DNA of 5,830 bases from Chloroflexota bacterium. GTDB taxonomy: Bacteria; Chloroflexota; Ktedonobacteria; Ktedonobacterales; Ktedonobacteraceae. Numbering within the stretch: the stretch's first letter is position 1; every line of letters starts with the position of its first letter. The stretch covers positions 1 to 5,830 of the forward strand of contig JAJZEJ010000523.1 in NCBI GenBank assembly GCA_021828635.1, in the 5' to 3' direction. Position numbers and translations under genes: made by a program. Positions 1 through 5,439 of this stretch are shown here, one piece after another. Under the pieces are notes generated by a model, which did no database searches, had not been told where the DNA came from, and worked only from the letters and a program-made list of their open reading frames with translations.

Positions 1-1020
1 CTGACGCAAACCCTGATCTGAGATCACACGCGCTAATGGCATCTCCACCTCATCGGCGCGATAGGCCACGACGGCATCCAATCCCGGCTCGTACTCGGTC
101 ATCATCACGAATTGCAGATCAGCGATGCGTGGGCCACGCTCAAATTTGCCTTCGGCTTGTGGCGGCATCTCTGACAACACAAAAGCTTTGCTAAGCTGGC
201 GGGCGCGGTCAGGCCGAAAATTGTAGTGAATGACAGCATCTCCAGCTTTGACGAGGGCGACGGGAGAGTTGTCTTCCAGAATAACCGTTGGTTCAATAAA
301 TTCGTCGGTAACTTTTTTGTCATATGACTGCTGGATAGCGGCAATGGCCGATGGGGCGCGTAGTCCCTCGGCCTTCGTCATAGCAAAATAGGTGCGGCCC
401 GTGCGCTCCCAACGATTGTCGCGATCCATCGCGTAGTAGCGTCCGCTCACCGTCGCCACCTTTGCAGGATGGTTGCCGCCGATCTCTTTCGCGCGTGCCT
501 CCAGATGGCGCATGAACTCGACGCCGCCCGTGGGTGAGCTGTCGCGTCCATCGGTGAAAGCGTGGATATAAACGCGCTCAAGCTCGTGCTTCTGTGCCAG
601 TGTCAGTAGCGCCTCAAGATGTGTCTCGTGGGCATGCACACCGCCGTTGCCGAGCAGACCGCAGATATGCAGTTGTGACTGGTTGCGCTTGACATGCTCG
701 ATAGCCTTGAGGAGCGCCGGATTATGGAAGAACGAGCCATCGCGGATCGATTCGCTGACGCGGGTGTAATCCTGCAAAACGCGCTTGCCCGCGCCAATAT
801 TCTGGTGTCCGACCTCCGAATTGCCCATCTGACCATCCGGCAGTCCGACTGCCGCGCCGGAGGTTTTGACGGCTGTATGCGGCCATTTACGCGCTAACTC
901 ATTCAGATGAGGCGTGCGGGCCAGGGCGATAGCGTTGCCCTCTTTGCGTGGATTGATGCCCCAGCCATCCATAATCATCAAAACAAACGGGCGTGGTCGC
1001 CCCGTGGGTGTCGTACTCAT
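1..1020 (-). CDS. gpmI: 2,3-bisphosphoglycerate-independent phosphoglycerate mutase, 3' end beyond the window
   Basis: This cytosolic enzyme interconverts 3- and 2-phosphoglycerate in glycolysis and gluconeogenesis through a phosphoserine intermediate, using two metal ions, probably Mn2+. The first 340 codons are visible and open to the left edge; the family is usually about 510-540 residues. Motifs seen: metal-binding DGWG at 18-21; GNSEVGH at 66-72 with catalytic Ser68; GGVHAHE at 126-132; TDGRD at 156-160; YYAMDRDNRW at 195-204; and NFRPDRAR at 267-274. The phosphatase-domain C-terminus with its second metal ligands lies outside. The ATG is read from 1020-1018, with a GGAG 11 nt upstream (1035-1032). 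It is transcribed divergently from the dehydrogenase at 1172. No frameshift or missing key residue is seen in the visible part. Confidence 0.96.
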   Translation of the reverse strand, partial: MSTTPTGRPRPFVLMIMDGWGINPRKEGNAIALARTPHLNELARKWPHTAVKTSGAAVGLPDGQMGNSEVGHQNIGAGKRVLQDYTRVSESIRDGSFFHNPALLKAIEHVKRNQSQLHICGLLGNGGVHAHETHLEALLTLAQKHELERVYIHAFTDGRDSSPTGGVEFMRHLEARAKEIGGNHPAKVATVSGRYYAMDRDNRWERTGRTYFAMTKAEGLRAPSAIAAIQQSYDKKVTDEFIEPTVILEDNSPVALVKAGDAVIHYNFRPDRARQLSKAFVLSEMPPQAEGKFERGPRIADLQFVMMTEYEPGLDAVVAYRADEVEMPLARVISDQGLRQ

Positions 1021-1061
1021 GTATGATGCAACTCCAATTCTTATCGTATGTGGAGACTACC

Positions 1062-1096
1062 GGTGTTTATTGTATCACGAGTTTTCCCAGAGCAAA
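1062..1096 (-). promoter_or_regulatory. Probable sigma70-type promoter for gpmI
   Basis: Read on the minus strand, TTTGCT (1096-1091) is followed after 16 bp by TACAAT (1074-1069). A TG one base ahead of the hexamer gives an extended -10 (TGATACAAT). Transcription would start near 1062 and leave a leader of about 42 nt before the gpmI ATG. It is placed by consensus only. Confidence 0.5.
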
Positions 1097-1108
1097 TATT
1101 TCCTCATG

Positions 1109-1117
1109 TGATATACT
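1109..1117 (+). promoter_or_regulatory. Possible extended -10 promoter for the dehydrogenase/guaA run
   Basis: TGATATACT forms an extended -10 (TATACT at 1112-1117), with no convincing -35 at 16-18 bp. A second candidate, TGGTAATAT at 1132-1140, sits 18 bp further on and overlaps a dyad. Either would give a leader of about 25-50 nt before the TTG start at 1172. The -35 is weak in both cases, so an activator may be needed or the true promoter may differ. Confidence 0.35.
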
Positions 1118-1121
1118 CAAG

Positions 1122-1136
1122 TACCAATGTTTGGTA
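1122..1136. repeat. Perfect small dyad TACCAA-TGT-TTGGTA
   Basis: The 6-bp arms (1122-1127 and 1131-1136) are perfect reverse complements around a 3-bp centre. The dyad lies just downstream of the TATACT element and overlaps the second -10 candidate. This is the expected position of a repressor operator, but no regulator is encoded in the window, so the role is inferred. Confidence 0.3.
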
Positions 1137-1158
1137 ATATTTTGCTGTTCTGAGAAAG

Positions 1159-1164
1159 AAGGAG
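1159..1164 (+). promoter_or_regulatory. Shine-Dalgarno AAGGAG that sets a TTG start
   Basis: AAGGAG lies 7 nt ahead of the TTG at 1172. No ATG or GTG in that frame lies between this site and the Rossmann glycine motif, so this site decides the dehydrogenase start. Confidence 0.8.
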
Positions 1165-1171
1165 CAAACAC

Positions 1172-1933
1172 TTGGGACGACATGAAGGACGAGTTGCGTT
1201 CGTCACAGGAGCAGGTAGAGGCATCGGAGCCGCTACTGCCGTGCGTTTAGCAGAAGAGGGTGCGCGTATCACCCTGGCTGATATCGATATCGAGGGCTGC
1301 AAAGAGGTAGCCGCTGAAATTGAGCGTCTTGGGTCGCAAGCCCTGGTGGTAAAATGTAATGTTGCCGATGCGGCAATGGTGCAGGATGCCATTGACCAGA
1401 CGGCCAGCCACTTTGGTCAACTGGATATTCTGGTCAATAACGCGGGCGTCTTGCGCGATAACTTGCTTTTCAAGATGTCTGACGACGATTGGGATACCGT
1501 GATGAACGTGCATCTCAAGGGTGCGTTCCTCTGTAGTCGCGCCGCGCAGGCCCACATGGTCAAGCAACGCTATGGGCGCATTGTCTCGCTCTCCTCGACC
1601 TCGGCGCTGGGCAATCGCGGCCAGAGCAACTATTCGACCGCGAAGGCCGGTTTGCAAGGTCTGACGCGCACCCTGGCTATCGAGTTGGGACCGTTCGGCA
1701 TCACCGCCAATGCCGTTGCACCCGGCTTCATTGATACCGAGATGACCCGTGCGACCGCCCGTCGGCAAGGGCATGATCCTGATGCCGTCATTGAGATGGC
1801 ATCCAAGACCATTCCTGTGCGGCGCGTCGGGCAGCCGCGTGATATTGCCAACACCATCTGCTTCCTCACCTCCGAAGAGGCAGGTTTCGTCAACGGCCAG
1901 ATCATCTATGTCGCGGGTGGCCCGCGCGTGTAA
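1172..1933 (+). CDS. Short-chain dehydrogenase/reductase, FabG-like (3-oxoacyl-ACP reductase type)
   Basis: A 253-residue classical SDR, a cytosolic NAD(P)-dependent oxidoreductase of usual length for the family. It shows the cofactor glycine motif TGAGRGIG (12-19), NNAG (89-92) and a catalytic tetrad of Asn112, Ser141, Tyr154 and Lys158 (YSTAK). The PGFIDTEMT stretch and a VNGQIIYVAGG tail are FabG-like. Asp37 closes the second beta strand (LADID). In classical SDRs an acidic residue there usually favours NAD(H) over NADP(H), whereas fatty-acid-synthesis FabG normally uses NADPH. It could therefore be an alcohol or 3-hydroxyacyl dehydrogenase rather than the true FabG, and no symbol is given. 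It starts at TTG with a strong Shine-Dalgarno. It is followed 75 bp later by guaA on the same strand, with no obvious terminator between them. Confidence 0.9.
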   Translation: MGRHEGRVAFVTGAGRGIGAATAVRLAEEGARITLADIDIEGCKEVAAEIERLGSQALVVKCNVADAAMVQDAIDQTASHFGQLDILVNNAGVLRDNLLFKMSDDDWDTVMNVHLKGAFLCSRAAQAHMVKQRYGRIVSLSSTSALGNRGQSNYSTAKAGLQGLTRTLAIELGPFGITANAVAPGFIDTEMTRATARRQGHDPDAVIEMASKTIPVRRVGQPRDIANTICFLTSEEAGFVNGQIIYVAGGPRV

Positions 1934-1958
1934 GAGGCATGTGCGCCTAAACAATGTA

Positions 1959-1980
1959 GGGGCGTGATTTATCACGCCCC
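1959..1980. repeat. Perfect intergenic palindrome (9-bp stem, 4-nt loop)
   Basis: GGGGCGTGA (1959-1967), loop TTTA, TCACGCCCC (1972-1980). The stem is perfect and GC-rich, and no T-run follows on either strand, so it is not a standard intrinsic terminator. The form GTAGGGGCG...CGCCCC resembles dispersed extragenic palindromes I remember from Chloroflexota and other genomes. Only one copy lies in this window, so its repeat nature is inferred. It ends 4 nt before the guaA Shine-Dalgarno. Confidence 0.6.
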
Positions 1981-1984
1981 CGTG

Positions 1985-1993
1985 AAAAGGGAG
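1985..1993 (+). promoter_or_regulatory. Likely guaA Shine-Dalgarno AAAAGGGAG
   Basis: This purine stretch is the only good ribosome site before guaA. It lies 15 nt before the ATG at 2009 (long) and 24 nt before the ATG at 2018, so 2009 is preferred. It directly follows the palindrome ending at 1980, so folding there could affect access. Confidence 0.5.
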
Positions 1994-2008
1994 CTAATAG
2001 AAAAGTCC

Positions 2009-3658
2009 ATGCAAGCTATGGAGCGCCGACAGGCGATCATCGTAATAGATTATGGTTCACAGTATAGTCGGCTGATTACCCGGCGCGTGCGCGAATGTCA
2101 TGTCTATAGCGAACTGGTGCCAGCAACAACGACACTTGAGCAATTACAACAAAATCAACATCTAGAGATTAAAGGTTTTATCTTCTCCGGTGGCCCTTCT
2201 AGCGTCTATGACGACAATGCTCCCACATGTGACCCGGCAATTCTCAAGAGCGGGCTACCAATTTTAGGCATCTGTTATGGAATGCAATTAATGGCTTCAA
2301 AGCTTGGTGGACACGTGGCGCTCTCGCATGGGCGACGCGAGTATGGCCCCGCCACTATCGAACTCCTGCCGCGCACCCCACAAGATGAGCAGAGCTTCCG
2401 CATTTTTGAAGGTATTGGTATCTCACCCGCGCAGACCGAGCATCTTGACACACCATCGGCAATGCTAACGCCGCGCATACCCGTCTGGATGAGTCACGGC
2501 GATAGCGTGGCTCAACTCCCTGAAGGTTTTCGCGTGCTAGCGACTACCGAGAGCAATCCTGTCGCGGCCATCGCCAATGCGGACGGTCTGATCGGCTTGC
2601 AGTTCCATCCAGAGGTGACGCACACGCCACAGGGCAAAGACATTCTTCGCAACTTCCTCTTCCGCGTCTGTGGCTGCACACCAGCCTGGACGGCCAATTC
2701 AGTGATCGAAGAGTCCGTGGCGCAGATTCGTCAGCGTGTTGGTCAGCAGCGCGTCATCTGTGGTCTCTCTGGCGGCGTCGATTCAGCCGTGGCGGCCCTA
2801 CTCATTCATCGCGCGATTGGCGACCAGCTTACCTGTGTTTTTGTCGATACGGGTTGTCTGCGGGCGGGCGAACGCGAGCAAGTAGTTGAGATGTTCAGTA
2901 ACCATATGCACATTCCCCTGGTAGTGGCCGATGCCAGCGAGCGATTTCTCTCGCGTCTGGCCGATGTGATCGACCCGGAGCAGAAGCGTAAGATCATTGG
3001 CGAAGAGTTTATCCGTGTTTTTGAACAAGAGGCGGAAAAACTAGAGGAGCAGGGTGGCCCAATCGCTTTTCTGGCGCAGGGAACGCTCTATCCCGATGTG
3101 ATTGAAAGCACGAGCCACGATACCGCCGCGACCGCGACACGCATCAAGACACATCATAACGTTGGTGGCCTGCCGGAGCAGATGGAGTTTAAGCTAGTTG
3201 AGCCGCTACGCACACTTTTCAAAGATGAGGTGCGCGAGATTGGTCAGGCGCTCGGTCTGCCCGAAGAGTGGGTCTGGCGACATCCCTTCCCCGGTCCCGG
3301 TCTGGCAATTCGCATCATCGGCGCGGTTACAAAAGAGCGCCTGGATACATTACGTGCCGCCGATAGTATCGTGATCGAAGAGTTGCGGCGTGCCGATCTC
3401 TACCGCGAGACGGGACAGGCATTCGCTGTTTTAACGCCCATTCAGAGCGTAGGTGTGATGGGCGATGGGCGCACCTATGCCAATGTCGTCGCGGTACGCG
3501 CCGTCACCACGGGCGATTTTATGACCGCCGATTGGGCGCGTCTGCCCTATGAGCTGCTAGGGCGTATTGCTAACCGCATCGTTAACGAAGTCGCGGCGGT
3601 CAATCGTGTCGTTTATGACATCACCTCGAAGCCGCCCGCGACTATCGAATGGGAATGA
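2009..3658 (+). CDS. guaA: GMP synthase (glutamine-hydrolysing)
   Basis: Converts XMP, ATP and glutamine to GMP in the last step of de novo guanine nucleotide synthesis, in the cytosol. It has 549 residues, slightly longer than the usual 510-525. The class I glutamine amidotransferase domain (about 8-215) opens with the [14 protein letters not shown] signature and has catalytic Cys89 (GICYGMQ) with His200 and Glu202 (FHPEV). An extra stretch of about 16 residues before His200, relative to E. coli GuaA, accounts for much of the added length. The ATP-pyrophosphatase domain follows with P-loop SGGVDS (254-259). The C-terminal dimerisation domain holds [12 protein letters not shown] (from 425) and ends [11 protein letters not shown]. 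All key residues are present. The frame is open back to a GTG at 1964, but that would put part of the palindrome into protein that GuaA does not need; ATG 2009 or 2018 fits better. Confidence 0.97.
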   Translation: MQAMERRQAIIVIDYGSQYSRLITRRVRECHVYSELVPATTTLEQLQQNQHLEIKGFIFSGGPSSVYDDNAPTCDPAILKSGLPILGICYGMQLMASKLGGHVALSHGRREYGPATIELLPRTPQDEQSFRIFEGIGISPAQTEHLDTPSAMLTPRIPVWMSHGDSVAQLPEGFRVLATTESNPVAAIANADGLIGLQFHPEVTHTPQGKDILRNFLFRVCGCTPAWTANSVIEESVAQIRQRVGQQRVICGLSGGVDSAVAALLIHRAIGDQLTCVFVDTGCLRAGEREQVVEMFSNHMHIPLVVADASERFLSRLADVIDPEQKRKIIGEEFIRVFEQEAEKLEEQGGPIAFLAQGTLYPDVIESTSHDTAATATRIKTHHNVGGLPEQMEFKLVEPLRTLFKDEVREIGQALGLPEEWVWRHPFPGPGLAIRIIGAVTKERLDTLRAADSIVIEELRRADLYRETGQAFAVLTPIQSVGVMGDGRTYANVVAVRAVTTGDFMTADWARLPYELLGRIANRIVNEVAAVNRVVYDITSKPPATIEWE

Positions 3659-3670
3659 TGAAGAAATTGT

Positions 3671-4486
3671 ATGCTGGAATTTGAAATACTGGCTCAGGGT
3701 CTCTATCGCCCTGAGCAAGTTATAATCACCTATGACCCGACTTTGACGATGCCGAAAACGCCGGAAATCGTAGCCTGGATGGATGAAGTGTGGGAGCAGA
3801 AGTTGGCGCTGGCACGGGCGAATAAGACGCTGCTTTTCGAGTCGCCGCTTTTTCGTTTGATCGAGGTTAGCGCACAGCCCGATGACACACTGCATTTGTT
3901 GCTGGGTGATACCACCTATAAAGAATATGTCACCACCCGCGAACCAGTCTTCGCGCATGTACATCTTCGCTCAGAGCTTGGTAATGCGCTCAGCGTCTGC
4001 TCCGTTGTTGAGACCAGCGATGGTCACATCCTGCTCGATAAACGTGAGGGTGTCGATGTCTACGTGGGACGCTATCACGTCATCGGCGGCTTCTTCGAGC
4101 GCGGCCTGGATATGGCGGAGACGGCTGAGCAGCCCGACCCTTTTAGTGCCATGCGCCGCGAGATACGCGAGGAGACGGGCGTACAGTTAGAAGATATCAG
4201 TGCGCAATATTGCCTGGGAGCTGTCTACGATGTAGCGACTCCGCATGGCGAATTATGCTTTTTGACGCAATTGCATATTACGCTCGACGAGGTACGGCGA
4301 CGCGAACCAGAGGATCGAGAGATCAAGCACCTGCACTCCCTCTATGTTACCCCCGCAAGCCTGCACGACTTCATTATGCAACACCACGGCACCATCTCCG
4401 CGACCGGCGAACCCAATCTGCTGCTCTACGGCAAATTGAAATTTGGTGACGAGTGGTTTGAGCATGTTATGGAGCAGATAGGCTAA
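3671..4486 (+). CDS. Nudix hydrolase with an extended Nudix box, NUDT22/AtNUDX9-like
   Basis: A 271-residue cytosolic-type protein with no signal peptide. The Nudix box runs 139-171: GGFFERG, then an insertion (about 146-157), then REIREETGV (163-171) matching REUXEEXGU, with metal-binding Glu164, Glu167 and Glu168. The usual Glu seven residues before the REU is displaced by the insertion. The N-terminal half has WMDEVWEQ (36-43), LFESPLFRL (55-63) and LLLGDTTYKEYV (76-87). From memory these match the order of blocks in NUDT22 and Arabidopsis NUDX9 (vWe, LFnapKFRL, LgLTsYrdf). NUDT22 hydrolyses UDP-glucose; whether this protein does is inference. It begins 12 bp after guaA with only weak AAGAA pairing, and an in-frame TGA at 3659 limits the start to ATG 3671 or TTG 3668. 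It is probably translated from the guaA message. Confidence 0.85.
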   Translation: MLEFEILAQGLYRPEQVIITYDPTLTMPKTPEIVAWMDEVWEQKLALARANKTLLFESPLFRLIEVSAQPDDTLHLLLGDTTYKEYVTTREPVFAHVHLRSELGNALSVCSVVETSDGHILLDKREGVDVYVGRYHVIGGFFERGLDMAETAEQPDPFSAMRREIREETGVQLEDISAQYCLGAVYDVATPHGELCFLTQLHITLDEVRRREPEDREIKHLHSLYVTPASLHDFIMQHHGTISATGEPNLLLYGKLKFGDEWFEHVMEQIG

Positions 4487-4498
4487 ATTTCCGTTTTC

Positions 4499-4523
4499 GC
4501 GTAGCATACGCTCATGCTATGAT
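4499..4523 (+). promoter_or_regulatory. Extended -10 with two overlapping dyads before the methyltransferase
   Basis: TGCTATGAT (4515-4523) is an extended -10 with no clear -35. Two dyads overlap here: GCGTA-GCA-TACGC (4499-4511) and TAGCAT-ACGCTC-ATGCTA (4502-4519). They share bases and could not both form hairpins at once, and the second covers the start of the -10. This suggests an own promoter with an operator-like element, though the gene may also be read from upstream. Confidence 0.35.
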
Positions 4524-4541
4524 GGCAAGACATTGATAGGC

Positions 4542-4547
4542 AAGGAG
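4542..4547 (+). promoter_or_regulatory. Shine-Dalgarno AAGGAG that sets a GTG start
   Basis: AAGGAG lies 8 nt ahead of the GTG at 4556, a near-ideal spacing that supports the GTG over any later start. Confidence 0.8.
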
Positions 4548-4555
4548 CAAGCATT

Positions 4556-5404
4556 GTGTCATATCCCATCGTTCTCTCTTATATCCAGGCACAAGCATTA
4601 CTAACCGCACGCAGGTCTGGCGAGGTTACGGCAGAGGTTTCGCCAGACCTGGGCATCTCTACTGTGTCTGTGAGCTTGACGCATGAGAGTGTGACATTTC
4701 CACAAGGTGAAGTGGTGCGTTGGGTCGATGTTGAGCGCATTGGAAACGATGAGATGCATTGCTTTGTAGTGCAGGATGGCGAGATACACGCCATTCAGAT
4801 CTTTTCTGAGGCAACGAACCGCATGTGTAGCCTGTTGCCCACGAAGCGCACGCCAACGATGCTGATCGCCGGTTTTACCATGCACCGCATCGTCGCTATC
4901 GACCCCATGCAGGATACGCTCAAGAAAATTGCTACTATCACCCCCATCACGGGGCGCGTGCTGGATACGGCGACGGGTCTGGGCTATACCGCTATCGAGG
5001 CCGCCAAAACCGCTGACGAGGTGATGACGATTGAGCTTGACCCCGGTGCGCAAGAGATTGCTTGCAATAATCCCTGGTCACGTGATCTCTTCATCAATCC
5101 CAAGATCAAACAGCTCATGGGCGACGCCTTTGAGGTTGTACCAAGCTTCGAGGACAACTATTTCACGCGCATCATCCACGATCCGCCCGTTTTCAGTCTG
5201 GCGGGTGAACTCTACTCCGGCCAATTCTACCGCGAGTTGTACCGTATCCTCAAGCGTGGCGGACGGCTCTTCCACTATATCGGCGACCTGAACAGCAAAT
5301 CCGGTGGTACGGTGACACGTGGTGCCTTGCGTCGTCTGCAAGAAGCTGGTTTTATACGTATAGTCAAGCGGCCAGAGGCGTTCGGCGTAGTGGCATATAA
5401 ATGA
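4556..5404 (+). CDS. SAM-dependent methyltransferase of the 'predicted archaeal methyltransferase' family (COG2521-like)
   Basis: A 282-residue protein, about full length for the family. The C-terminal half is a class I Rossmann methyltransferase. Motif I is VLDTATGLGYTA (135-146), followed by IELDP (159-163, Glu160 at the ribose-binding position), NPWSRDLF, GDAFEVV and HDPPVFSLAGELYS (from 208), then ILKRGGRLFHYIGD. HDPP sits where catalytic motif IV lies in many methyltransferases. The N-terminal part (EVSPDLGIST near 27-36; PTKRTPTMLIAGFTMHR near 94-110) also matches the family as I remember it, so it is not a fusion or fragment. The substrate is unknown; RNA, protein and small molecules all remain possible. 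It starts at GTG with a strong Shine-Dalgarno, 69 bp after the Nudix gene, and ends at a hairpin terminator. Confidence 0.85.
   Translation: MSYPIVLSYIQAQALLTARRSGEVTAEVSPDLGISTVSVSLTHESVTFPQGEVVRWVDVERIGNDEMHCFVVQDGEIHAIQIFSEATNRMCSLLPTKRTPTMLIAGFTMHRIVAIDPMQDTLKKIATITPITGRVLDTATGLGYTAIEAAKTADEVMTIELDPGAQEIACNNPWSRDLFINPKIKQLMGDAFEVVPSFEDNYFTRIIHDPPVFSLAGELYSGQFYRELYRILKRGGRLFHYIGDLNSKSGGTVTRGALRRLQEAGFIRIVKRPEAFGVVAYK
4612..4651. repeat. 12-bp perfect inverted repeat inside the methyltransferase gene
   Basis: CAGGTCTGGCGA (4612-4623) and TCGCCAGACCTG (4640-4651) are exact reverse complements with 16 nt between them. Up to three G-U pairs could lengthen the RNA stem inwards. It falls over codons 19-32, and no T-run follows. 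The encoded protein stays family-like across it. Confidence 0.7.
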
Positions 5405-5408
5405 ATGC

Positions 5409-5439
5409 GCATGGACCGATTGATCGGTCCATGCATTTT
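5409..5439. terminator. Bidirectional intrinsic terminator between convergent genes
   Basis: GCATGGACCGAT (5409-5420) and ATCGGTCCATGC (5423-5434) are perfect reverse complements around TG. In RNA this gives an 11-bp stem with a TTGA loop. ATTTTA follows on the + strand; on the minus strand a weaker T-rich run (TTCATTTATAT) follows. It begins 4 bp after the methyltransferase stop and lies 3 bp past the YggT-family stop, so it probably ends both transcripts. Confidence 0.75.

Noticed and set aside
1280..1291. 12-bp self-complementary GATATCGATATC
   Set aside because: It codes Asp-Ile-Asp-Ile at the conserved end of beta strand 2 of the SDR, so it is explained by the protein; no promoter elements surround it.
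1247..1975. Long minus-strand open frame opposite the dehydrogenase, starting inside the palindrome
   Set aside because: It lies entirely antisense to a clear SDR gene, shows no recognisable domain and has no ribosome site; it is a shadow of codon bias.
1959..1980. Palindrome as an intrinsic terminator for the dehydrogenase
   Set aside because: No T-run follows on either strand; the + strand continues CGTGAAAAGGG.
3692..3716. 8-bp inverted repeat (GCTCAGGG / CCCTGAGC) near the Nudix start
   Set aside because: One or two repeats of this size are expected by chance in a window this long, and nothing around it suggests a role.
3721..3726. Perfect TATAAT inside the early Nudix gene
   Set aside because: No -35 element at 16-18 bp and no TG extension; it lies in coding sequence whose gene starts upstream.
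3882..4190. Plus-strand open frame of 102 codons within the Nudix gene
   Set aside because: Out-of-frame shadow of the Nudix coding sequence, Ser/Arg-rich low-information protein.
4601..5053. Minus-strand open frame of 150 codons opposite the methyltransferase
   Set aside because: Antisense to a well-supported gene and without family-like motifs.
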